Positions 25,661 to 32,808 of a stretch of DNA of 64,000 nt are shown one piece after another. A model generated the notes under the pieces. It saw nothing but the letters and a program-made list of their open reading frames with translations. It did not search any database and was not told the DNA's origin. Origin of the DNA: Dyadobacter arcticus. GTDB lineage: Bacteria; Bacteroidota; Bacteroidia; Cytophagales; Spirosomataceae. The first letter of the stretch is position 1, and each line of letters opens with the position of its first letter. The stretch is from assembly GCF_011762185.1 (NCBI RefSeq), contig NZ_JAASQJ010000001.1:248001-312000 (forward strand). Reading direction: 5' to 3'. The translations under genes and the position numbers were made by a program.

Positions 25661-25841
25661 TGCGTTCAGTTCTGCTAATGCCGTAAGTTAATTTCATATA
25701 TTCAAAAAAATCAACATGACGACCTTGGTCAAAATCCCTTAATCCTTCTTCTATTTTAGCCTTGGTTTTCTCATCTTTAGCCTTGGTTTTCTCATCCAAA
25801 CTCAACCAAAAATCTTCACCTTCGTCATCATTCATAGCCAT
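25641..25841 (-). CDS. Small hypothetical protein with an internal 7-residue duplication
   Basis: No named family. The 66-residue product has an acidic start, a middle made of two copies of DEKTKAK, and then IEEGLRDFDQGRHVDFFEYMKLTYG. The phrase IEEGLRD-x-DQGR resembles the C-terminal part of small antitoxin-like proteins in this phylum that read IxEGLxDxxxGR. It overlaps the DUF2442 gene downstream by 20 bases. The duplication is an exact 21-base tandem repeat in the DNA, so it may be recent. An antitoxin or accessory role for DUF2442 is a guess from position and motif. Confidence 0.55.
   Translation of the reverse strand: MAMNDDEGEDFWLSLDEKTKAKDEKTKAKIEEGLRDFDQGRHVDFFEYMKLTYGISRTERNDESQN
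25755..25796 (-). repeat. Exact 21-base tandem duplication inside a small gene
   Basis: Two identical 21-base copies lie at 25755-25775 and 25776-25796, in frame, adding seven residues to the 66-residue protein. The exact identity suggests a recent slippage or duplication. Confidence 0.95.
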
Positions 25842-25869
25842 ATTACTTTAAAATCAATTGGTAAGACCA

Positions 25870-25928
25870 CATTCACTCATTCAATCATTCACTCATTCCC
25901 GTTCCACGGCGGACTCATTCTCTCATTC
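25870..25928. repeat. Eight-base periodic CATTC repeat
   Basis: CATTC occurs at 25870, 25878, 25886 and 25894, exactly eight bases apart, and again at 25916 and 25924, with the same period. The units read CATTCACT, CATTCAAT, CATTCACT, CATTCCCG. The array fills the gap between a small gene and the esterase gene. It looks like a short simple-sequence expansion; a regulatory role is unproven. Confidence 0.85.
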
Positions 25929-25932
25929 CCCA

Positions 25933-27879
25933 TCACTCGTTAACCAAAAAATGCACAATTCTGCAAGCATTCCCTACGCTCTCTTCATTTTTTTTTGAAT
26001 CGATGGTTAAATGCAACCTATGTTTTCCAGCACTTAATTCGTCGGCTAACATCAGGTACCAGGGCAAATGCAATTGCGTGCTCCATTGGGTAAATAGGTC
26101 AAGCGTTTGCAGTTTTTTACCATCGATGGTATAGGTAAGTTTCCCAGCATCCGGCCCTGAAATGATCGCGATTCCCACACCGCGGCCTTTGAATTCCAGG
26201 TCAAAAGATGCGTTAGCCTGTTCAGCTACCAGCATTGGAACATTTACAAAACCCGGTCTGGTGGAAACTTTATCTGTTGGTTTCCAATCATTTACCAAAG
26301 TGAATTCCTTTAAATTCTTCGCTTCTCCCAATGCGTGGTAACTCGCTTTTTCATAGGGAAATTTATCGATTGGAGCTGGCAGGCTGACTTCTTTGGAAGG
26401 AGCCGCCTCCATTCTAAGCAATTCTTTTATAGTTTGGAAATAAACTTCCTGTCCGTACGGCGACGGATGGAGATCTTTAAAATCGTATTTCCAGTTAAAC
26501 TCTCCTGCTTCGATTCTGTCGTAAACTTCCTTTGCCAGGTTAATGTAAGCCGCACCGTAATGTTTGGCAATTCTTTGATGGACTGAAACTTCAACTGGCT
26601 CCTTGCCTTTGTTGTAGTCCGCATTTTTAGCAGGTTCCGCAAACGCCATCAGAATTACATCTGCATTGGGGTTCTTTAAATACATTTGGCGGAGAATACC
26701 TTCCAGGCCTCGTATCTGCGCTTTTTCACTGAACCCATTTCCCCGATCATTCACAGCGGCTTCCACAAATAGCAAATCGGGCGTACCTTTTTCCAGAACG
26801 TCCCGGCTAAACCGGAATGCATGCGGTGTACTGCCCAACGATGGAATACCCGCTGCAATAAATGTGAATTCTGTTTCTGGAAAATGTTCCTCGAGGTATT
26901 GAGCTGTTTTATTACGCCAGCCTGGATTGTGTGTGATTGATCCGCCCAGAAATGCTACTGTACCTTTTTTTGCAGTTTTGAATTTTTCAAAAGCATGACC
27001 TAATCCCTTATTGGCCTCAATGTAAGGCTGATGAGATATCGGCTTCACAACCGGAACACTATGTTGCTCAATGAAATTGGCAAAGAATTCGGGATGCTCG
27101 ATCGGGAAATGATGTCCTTCCAAAGTTTGCTCACCGCGGGTCATCGGATACACGCTGATCGGACCGCCTAAATCTTGATAGTTCTTTACTAGTATGTCGC
27201 TGTTTTCGGCGGGAGGAACAAGCTTGTCGGTTAAACCTATAACATGAACAATCGGAACCTTGAAAGACGCAAGTCCAGCCAGGTCATTGATGGGTATGTC
27301 CTTAAAATCGGCGATCTCATCCTCTTTTTTACCAAATAGTTTCAGCCATTTCGCCCAATCCTCATCCGAACCCTTACTCTTGCCTTTTCCACCGGGCCAA
27401 CTTTTCGGATCACAAACCGGAGCCTCGGCATAAATACAGCTTACCTTATCTGGATTTCTTTTGGCCCAACCGTAAACATATAATCCTCCACGGCTCACGC
27501 CTTCCAAAGCTACTTTCGGCGCAAATTGCTTCTGCGTAACCAGGTAATCATAGAAATGATCCCAAACCTGCATCGCAATGGGATGTGCGAATAAATCATT
27601 GGTATTGACATAAGCAATATGAAAACCTCTGGAAAGTAAGATACTGTCCATTTCTGTGTGCCAAGTGGGGAAATGTGCCCGCCAAACCCACGGATTTCCA
27701 GCTATTGCTTTTTGTGGCTTAACATACCACGCATCTCTGTCTTCGAATTGGAATTCTACTTTTTCAAAACCTTTCCAGGATGTTGTTTTTTCCTGGGCTT
27801 GAGCCAGCAAAGAGGTATTTACTATCAAGAAAACCGCAATTGCAACGCACCTTAAATGTTTTGTCATCATTGTTTTCAA
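25933..27879 (-). CDS. Secreted fused alpha/beta-hydrolase and SGNH-hydrolase esterase
   Basis: The 648-residue protein has a signal peptide (cleaved near LAQAQ) and two esterase-type domains. The first, about residues 50-290, is an alpha/beta hydrolase with nucleophile motif GVSRGGLYVYG, aspartate in GLTDKLVPP and histidine in LEGHHFP. The second, about 300-500, is an SGNH hydrolase: LGGSITHNPGW with the serine, AAGIPSLGST, the Asn in VEAAVNDRG, and the Asp-His pair in DLHPSPYGQEV. A beta-rich tail of about 140 residues follows, with a possible ligand-binding fold. Such fusions suggest removal of acyl groups from plant or cell-surface sugars. Upstream is a 95-residue gene on the other strand. 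Confidence 0.85.
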   Translation of the reverse strand: MKTMMTKHLRCVAIAVFLIVNTSLLAQAQEKTTSWKGFEKVEFQFEDRDAWYVKPQKAIAGNPWVWRAHFPTWHTEMDSILLSRGFHIAYVNTNDLFAHPIAMQVWDHFYDYLVTQKQFAPKVALEGVSRGGLYVYGWAKRNPDKVSCIYAEAPVCDPKSWPGGKGKSKGSDEDWAKWLKLFGKKEDEIADFKDIPINDLAGLASFKVPIVHVIGLTDKLVPPAENSDILVKNYQDLGGPISVYPMTRGEQTLEGHHFPIEHPEFFANFIEQHSVPVVKPISHQPYIEANKGLGHAFEKFKTAKKGTVAFLGGSITHNPGWRNKTAQYLEEHFPETEFTFIAAGIPSLGSTPHAFRFSRDVLEKGTPDLLFVEAAVNDRGNGFSEKAQIRGLEGILRQMYLKNPNADVILMAFAEPAKNADYNKGKEPVEVSVHQRIAKHYGAAYINLAKEVYDRIEAGEFNWKYDFKDLHPSPYGQEVYFQTIKELLRMEAAPSKEVSLPAPIDKFPYEKASYHALGEAKNLKEFTLVNDWKPTDKVSTRPGFVNVPMLVAEQANASFDLEFKGRGVGIAIISGPDAGKLTYTIDGKKLQTLDLFTQWSTQLHLPWYLMLADELSAGKHRLHLTIDSKKNEESVGNACRIVHFLVNE

Positions 27880-27969
27880 AGAAGTCTTTGGATAAAATTT
27901 ACCGATAAGATCTATATGCCTGGTATGATATTTGATGGTTTTACTTTATAAACCAGACAACATTGACTT

Positions 27970-28257
27970 ATGGATAAGATCGAAAAGTTCAAGACCATGG
28001 AGAAGATTCTTCGTGAAATAGAAGATTTGAAAAATAGTGAGACAGCCGTGATCAAGAAAATAGGTCAAATCGAGACAGAGAATATGAATGTCAATGTCGA
28101 GAATCTTGATAAAACCTTGAATGAAATTTACGACGGAGTATATAAAAATTTGGAGCTTGTTGAGGGACTGCAAACTTCGTTTACTGAAACGGTCGCAGAT
28201 TTCAAAACCAAGAATAATATTACTGATGAGATGTTATTAGAATTAAGAGAGGCGTAG
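27970..28257 (+). CDS. Small coiled-coil hypothetical protein
   Basis: I recognise no family. The 95-residue protein is rich in glutamate, lysine and isoleucine and shows a heptad-like pattern, for example MEKILREIEDLKNSETAVIKKIGQIETE and LDKTLNEIYDGVYKNLELVEGL, so it probably forms a coiled coil. There is no signal peptide. It stands alone on the plus strand, followed by a strong terminator, which supports its being a real transcription unit. It may have been kept as a soluble helical protein of unknown use. Confidence 0.6.
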   Translation: MDKIEKFKTMEKILREIEDLKNSETAVIKKIGQIETENMNVNVENLDKTLNEIYDGVYKNLELVEGLQTSFTETVADFKTKNNITDEMLLELREA

Positions 28258-28265
28258 GATAACCA

Positions 28266-28327
28266 AGTAAAAAAGAAACATGACATGCCAAGTTTTGAAA
28301 ACTTTGTAAGTCATGTTTCTTTTTTTA
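28266..28327. terminator. Bidirectional terminator between converging genes
   Basis: A perfect 12-base stem (AAGAAACATGAC at 28273-28284 with 28310-28321) has an inner AAGTTT/AAACTT helix in its loop. T-runs flank it on the plus side and A-runs on the other, so it can stop both the 95-residue gene and the dehydrogenase gene, whose stop codon it overlaps. Confidence 0.9.
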
Positions 28328-29203
28328 CAACCCGGCATCATCAGAAGCGCCCATCGCAAGCGCTCCCCAATCCAGATTATCCCTTCCCTTAGCGATTGCG
28401 GAAATAAACCGATTGCGGATCAGGTCAGCCATCGGCATCGGCACATTGGAGTCAGATGCCGTTTTCAATGTCAAATTAATATCCTTCAATCCCAGTGGTA
28501 ACCTGAAAGCAACTGGCTCATAAATATTGCTGGCTACTACTTTCCCATAATTCTGAAAAATTGGAGCCGCAAATAAGGTTTGGGTTAGCATTTCGTAAAT
28601 ACCCTGTCTTGAAATGCCATTTTTCTCTGCCAATGTAAAAGCTTCTCCCATCATTTCCAGACTTGCTGCAATCATGAAATTCCCTGCCAACTTTACCACA
28701 TTTGCTGCACCCACTTCTTCCCCAAAATCGAAGATCCCTTTTACGAATGTTTGCAAAATCGGCTTCACACGTTCCTTCGCCGCCACATTTCCTGAAATGC
28801 AAATATTACCTATTCTGGCCTTAACAGCTTCCGGCCTCGCGAAAATGGGGGCTGAAACATAAGTGGCTTCATACCATTCATGAATTTGGCTAAGCTGCCT
28901 GGAAGTTTCAGGCGAAATGGTGCTCATGGAAATATGGATGCCGCCTTTCCCAAGCTTTTCAACCACTTCCATTGAGAAAATTTCCTCCAATGCCGCATCA
29001 TCGGCCAGTACGGAAATGACAATACCACCTGGAATAATCGCGTCCATCGGCTCAGCGGCAACCTTTGCTCCAAGTATGGCAAGAGGTTCTGCTTTGGACT
29101 GCGTTCTGTTCCAAACTGTCAATTCGTATCCCGAATTGATCAGACTTTCGGCGATAGGCATACCCAGATTTCCCAAACCAAGAAATGAAATTTTTTCAGA
29201 CAT
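28325..29203 (-). CDS. NAD(P)-dependent dehydrogenase of the 3-hydroxyisobutyrate type
   Basis: The 292-residue protein is a beta-hydroxyacid dehydrogenase family member (3-hydroxyisobutyrate dehydrogenase, GLYR1 type). It opens with the dinucleotide motif FLGLGNLGMPIAESL, has SMSTISPETSRQLS in the substrate-binding stretch, and a catalytic lysine in NVVKLAGNFMIAASLEMMGEAF. The substrate might be a small hydroxy acid such as glyoxylate or succinic semialdehyde derived. The gene follows the acyl-CoA carboxylase gene by 21 bases on the same strand, so the two are likely co-transcribed. A connection with branched-chain or acyl-CoA metabolism is plausible but not proved. Confidence 0.88.
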   Translation of the reverse strand: MSEKISFLGLGNLGMPIAESLINSGYELTVWNRTQSKAEPLAILGAKVAAEPMDAIIPGGIVISVLADDAALEEIFSMEVVEKLGKGGIHISMSTISPETSRQLSQIHEWYEATYVSAPIFARPEAVKARIGNICISGNVAAKERVKPILQTFVKGIFDFGEEVGAANVVKLAGNFMIAASLEMMGEAFTLAEKNGISRQGIYEMLTQTLFAAPIFQNYGKVVASNIYEPVAFRLPLGLKDINLTLKTASDSNVPMPMADLIRNRFISAIAKGRDNLDWGALAMGASDDAGL

Positions 29204-29224
29204 ACGTCGAATATTTAAGTGATT

Positions 29225-30838
29225 TTAAACTTGTATGATCCCCACATTGAAAGGCTTTTCAATGGGCGACTGATCTGCGGCTTCTATACCCGCTGAAATA
29301 ATGCGCCGCGTTTCCACAGGGTCAATGATGCCGTCTACCCAAAGTCGGGCTGCGGCATAATAAGGTGATAACTCCTGATTGTAGCGATCTGTAATCTGTT
29401 TAAGCAACTCATTCTCGGCTGCTTCGGTCAAGGTTTCTCCTTTCCCTTTCAATGTGGCAGTCTGTACTTGTAGAAGCGTTTTCGCTGCGGTAGCGCCGCT
29501 CATAACTGCCATTTGCGCGGTTGGCCAGGAGAATATCAATCTCGGATCGTACGCCTTTCCGCACATCGCATAATTACCTGCGCCATAAGAATTGCCGATG
29601 ATAAATGTGAATTTGGGTACCACTGAATTGGCTACGGCATTGACCATTTTAGCCCCATCTTTTGTGATTCCACTTTGTTCTGCGCGGCTTCCCACCATAA
29701 AGCCCGTCACATCGTGAAAAAACAGGAGTGGGATTTTCTTTTGATTGCAATTCATAATAAAACGGGCTGCTTTATCGGCAGATTCTCCATAAATGACGCC
29801 GCCCATCTGCATTTCGCCTTTTCCGGATTTTACTATTTTCCGCTGATTGGCTACAATCCCTACTGCCCAGCCATCGACCCTGGCATAAGCGCAAATCAAT
29901 GTTTTTCCATAATCCGGTTTATATTGGTCCAATTCAGAAGCGTCGACGATGCATTCTAAAATTGGAAGTACATCGTAAGGTTTGAGGCGATCGGTTGGCA
30001 GCAGGTTGTAAATTTCATCAGGATTTCGATTTGGTGTTAAAGCAATTTTCCGATCAAAACCCGCTGACATTGGTTTGCCGATTTTATCAATATGTCTTTT
30101 TATTGCGTCCAGGCATGACTTATCGTCAGGAAATTTGTTATCCGTCACGCCGGAAATTTCGCAATGCATGGTTGCCCCGCCCAGCGATTCAGCGTCTATA
30201 TCTTCGCCTACTGAGGATTTAACCAAAAATGGCCCTGCCAGAAACAATGAGCCGGTTCCTTCCACAATAAAAGCTTCGTCCGACATAATAGGGAGATATG
30301 CACCACCAGCAACGCAGCTGCCCATGATTGCAGCAATCTGGACAATTCCCATTGCGGACATTTGCGCATTGTTCCTGAAAATCCTGCCAAAGTGCTCTTT
30401 ATCAGCGAAAACCTCTGCCTGCATGGGAAGATACACGCCAGCGCTATCTACCAAATAAATGACAGGCAGCCGATTTTCCATTGCTATTTCCTGCGCGCGC
30501 AAATTTTTCTTGGCAGCAATCGGAAACCAGGCACCGGCTTTCACGGTCGCATCATTGGCGACGATCATACATTGCTTATTGGCCACATACCCAATTCCCA
30601 CGACCACGCCCCCAGACGGGCAACCGCCTTCTTCCACATACATACCATCGCCTACGAAAGCCCCTATTTCCAGAAAGTATGATTCCGAATCAGTCAGGTA
30701 ATTGATCCTTTCCCTGGCGGTTAATTTACCTTTTTTGTGCTGTGCCTCGATTTTTTTAATGCCTCCACCCAGTCTGACTTCTTCATATTTGGTCCTGAGT
30801 GTCTGGATTAGTTCCGGTAAGCTTTCCTGGCTGGTCAT
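29225..30838 (-). CDS. Acyl-CoA carboxylase beta subunit (methylcrotonoyl-CoA type)
   Basis: This is the carboxyltransferase subunit of a biotin-dependent acyl-CoA carboxylase, of the methylcrotonoyl-CoA type. The 537-residue protein from the ATG at 30838 has GKLTARERINYLTD at the start, YLVDSAGVYLPMQAEVF, GGAYLPIMSDEAFIVEGTGSLFLAGPFLVK, and later FIIGNSYGAGNYAMCGKAYDPRLIFSWPTAQMAVM. The glycine and alanine-rich loops form the two oxyanion pockets. The biotin-bearing alpha subunit is not in this window. A TTG at 30892 gives extra residues, but a -7 promoter box lies between it and this ATG, so it is rejected. The dehydrogenase gene follows it closely. Confidence 0.9.
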   Translation of the reverse strand: MTSQESLPELIQTLRTKYEEVRLGGGIKKIEAQHKKGKLTARERINYLTDSESYFLEIGAFVGDGMYVEEGGCPSGGVVVGIGYVANKQCMIVANDATVKAGAWFPIAAKKNLRAQEIAMENRLPVIYLVDSAGVYLPMQAEVFADKEHFGRIFRNNAQMSAMGIVQIAAIMGSCVAGGAYLPIMSDEAFIVEGTGSLFLAGPFLVKSSVGEDIDAESLGGATMHCEISGVTDNKFPDDKSCLDAIKRHIDKIGKPMSAGFDRKIALTPNRNPDEIYNLLPTDRLKPYDVLPILECIVDASELDQYKPDYGKTLICAYARVDGWAVGIVANQRKIVKSGKGEMQMGGVIYGESADKAARFIMNCNQKKIPLLFFHDVTGFMVGSRAEQSGITKDGAKMVNAVANSVVPKFTFIIGNSYGAGNYAMCGKAYDPRLIFSWPTAQMAVMSGATAAKTLLQVQTATLKGKGETLTEAAENELLKQITDRYNQELSPYYAAARLWVDGIIDPVETRRIISAGIEAADQSPIEKPFNVGIIQV

Positions 30839-30871
30839 AGGGTTGCGATGAAGATGTGGAAGTGTTGTTGT

Positions 30872-30879
30872 CAAAAATA
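30872..30879 (-). promoter_or_regulatory. -7 element for the acyl-CoA carboxylase gene
   Basis: TATTTTTG on the minus strand overlaps the tail of the mlaD terminator. The predicted start near 30865 lies 27 bases before the ATG at 30838. No clear -33 box was found. Confidence 0.45.
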
Positions 30880-30909
30880 AAAAGTCGTTCACCGGTAAGC
30901 AAACGACTT
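30876..30909 (-). terminator. Intrinsic terminator after the amidase-mlaD unit
   Basis: An eight-base stem (AAGTCGTT at 30882-30889 with 30902-30909) with a twelve-base loop is followed on the minus strand by TTTATTTTTG. It lies 34 bases after the mlaD-like stop codon. Confidence 0.75.
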
Positions 30910-30943
30910 GAATTTTTATTTGACGTGACCGTCTTGGTATGTC

Positions 30944-31909
30944 TTAATTGACTTTTGTAGCGGTATCTAACGTTGATTCCGAAGGACCTTTGTCTTTTTT
31001 ACTAAAAACAGAAATGTTAATGTAGCGCTTTGGATGTTCCCTGAGGTTGGTCAGAAGCTTGTTGAGGCTTACAATAGTCCGGTCAATGTTGGTATAAAGT
31101 GTTTCATCTTTGATCAATTTCCCCGCAGTCCCTTTCCCCGATTCAACGCTGGCAAGAAGTGTATGCAATTCTCCAATTGTGCGGTTTGCGTTCTGAACTG
31201 TTTCTCCAAGCTTCAATGCACTCAGGGAATCGGCGAGTGTACCTGTTTTTGCCAGAAGCGGCTTCAATTCCTTCTCGGTTTCGATTAGTGAAGTGGATAG
31301 TTTGTTCAGGTTGGACGTCATCGCGAGCAGGTTACTTCTGTTCTCATCTAATAATCCCTGCAGATTACTTCCCGTTTGATTGTAATTCCTGAGTACCTGA
31401 TTGAGGATCAATCCAGTTTCCTGAAATCCTGCCACAACCTGGCTCAGGTTTTTAATTAGTGAATCTGCGTGGGTTACCAGAGGCAACGCTTGTTCTTGCA
31501 AAACCGCTGAAATGCCTGATTCTTTGTTTGCAAGTAGGGTATCGCCGTCTTGCAATGTTGCCCCATTACCTAATGTTAAATGGATCACTTTTCCTCCCAG
31601 AAGGCCACCGTCAGCGAGTACTGCCGTTGTTCCCTTTGGAACAGCTACACCTTTTTGAACATCCAGCGAGACCAGCAAATGATTTTTGCGATTTTGCAAT
31701 AACCTTATTTCCTGAACCCTTCCTACATTTAAACCATTGAGTAGCACTGGATTGGATGCTGTGAGACCATCAATATTATCGTAAACCACATAATATTTAT
31801 AGGTTCTGGAAAAAACGTCAGAGCCTTTGAGGATGTGAAAGCCAAAATAGAGCATGACCATAGCCAAAATTGCCATGATCCCGACTTTTGCTTCTCTTGA
31901 TATTTTCAT
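30944..31909 (-). CDS. MlaD/MCE-family lipid-transport protein
   Basis: The 321-residue protein is a mammalian-cell-entry (MCE) domain protein anchored by one N-terminal transmembrane helix (about residues 8-26, VGIMAILAMVMLYFGFHIL). The MCE domain, about residues 40-115, has YYVVYDNIDGLTASNPVLLNGLNVGRVQEI, the usual opening. A long alpha-helical region follows, with repeats like LNKLSTSLIETEKELKPLLA. Such proteins form hexameric rings that shuttle phospholipid between the inner and outer membrane with an Mla-type ABC transporter. Here the ABC partner genes are absent. The preceding gene is the amidase, 27 bases upstream, so the two share an operon that ends at a clear terminator. Confidence 0.88.
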   Translation of the reverse strand: MKISREAKVGIMAILAMVMLYFGFHILKGSDVFSRTYKYYVVYDNIDGLTASNPVLLNGLNVGRVQEIRLLQNRKNHLLVSLDVQKGVAVPKGTTAVLADGGLLGGKVIHLTLGNGATLQDGDTLLANKESGISAVLQEQALPLVTHADSLIKNLSQVVAGFQETGLILNQVLRNYNQTGSNLQGLLDENRSNLLAMTSNLNKLSTSLIETEKELKPLLAKTGTLADSLSALKLGETVQNANRTIGELHTLLASVESGKGTAGKLIKDETLYTNIDRTIVSLNKLLTNLREHPKRYINISVFSKKDKGPSESTLDTATKVN

Positions 31910-31936
31910 GGACTAAAATTAATTGGTATTCACTAT

Positions 31937-32734
31937 TTATCGATCCATATCTTTTTTATAGGCCGTAAACGCCTGGTGAATGGATTCGGCGACCTCAGTC
32001 TGTCCGTCGTCCGAACTAAGATAATCTTCCTCGTCAGGAGAGGACAAAAAACCCGTTTCTATCAAAACTGCGGGCATTGCACAGCGCCAAAGTACCAAAA
32101 ATCCAGCCTGCTTCACACCCCGACTCTCCCGATCAGATACAGATTGGAATTTCTTTTCTATCAGATCAGCCAGACGGAGACTGCTTGAAATAAAAGCACT
32201 CTGATAATTGGCAAGCATGATGTGGGCTAAGGGGGAATTGGGATCAAAACCCTTATACTTCTGCTTATAGTTCGTTTCCTGCAAAATTACTGAGTTCTCC
32301 CTTCTCGCAACCTCGAGGTTACCTTCTGTTTTGTGCAAACCCATTACAAAGGTTTCCGTACCGTGAACTGTTTTGGATCGGGGGGTAGCATTGCAATGAA
32401 TTGATATGAACAGATCGGCATTATTGCGATTTGCAAAAGCGGAGCGCTCCCCCAGTTCTATAAAAACATCTGTTGATCTGGTAAAAAGAACTTTAACCTC
32501 AGGTGTTTCTTCTTTAATTTTTCGCCCAAGTTCCAGGGCCACCTTCAATGCTACATCTTTTTCTTTTGTCGTACGCCCCCTCGTGCCAGGGTCCTTACCG
32601 CCGTGTCCGGCATCGATGACTACGGTATTAACTTTGCTGGAAGATTTAGAAGTATCCGGTTCTTGTCGGATTGCAAAAGAGAGGCTTATTAGCAGAAAAC
32701 TTGCTGCAATTACTAATTTAAGAACTTTTAACAT
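31937..32734 (-). CDS. N-acetylmuramoyl-L-alanine amidase
   Basis: The 265-residue protein from the ATG at 32734 is a zinc amidase of the Amidase_3 family, which cuts the bond between muramic acid and the first L-alanine during cell separation. It has a signal peptide (MLKVLKLVIAASFLLISLSFA), then VVIDAGHGGKDPGTRG with a zinc histidine, FISIHCNATPRSKTVHG, and the late catalytic segment MPAVLIETGFLSSPDEEDYL. The upstream start at 32797 would add residues without signal character; ATG at 32734 is preferred. The amidase comes first in a two-gene unit with the MlaD-like protein. A -7 box (TATTTTTG at 32795-32802) lies upstream. Confidence 0.92.
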   Translation of the reverse strand: MLKVLKLVIAASFLLISLSFAIRQEPDTSKSSSKVNTVVIDAGHGGKDPGTRGRTTKEKDVALKVALELGRKIKEETPEVKVLFTRSTDVFIELGERSAFANRNNADLFISIHCNATPRSKTVHGTETFVMGLHKTEGNLEVARRENSVILQETNYKQKYKGFDPNSPLAHIMLANYQSAFISSSLRLADLIEKKFQSVSDRESRGVKQAGFLVLWRCAMPAVLIETGFLSSPDEEDYLSSDDGQTEVAESIHQAFTAYKKDMDR

Positions 32735-32794
32735 TATTTTTTTATTGGGGCGTAACTCGTTAGAGGTTTCTCTGCTAATTTTGAAATCGATATG

Positions 32795-32802
32795 CAAAAA
32801 TA
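32795..32802 (-). promoter_or_regulatory. -7 element for the amidase-mlaD unit
   Basis: TATTTTTG on the minus strand fits the TAnnTTTG consensus. The predicted transcript start lies about 55 bases before the amidase ATG. No convincing -33 element was seen in the lptD leader. Confidence 0.35.
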
Positions 32803-32808
32803 CTCTAT

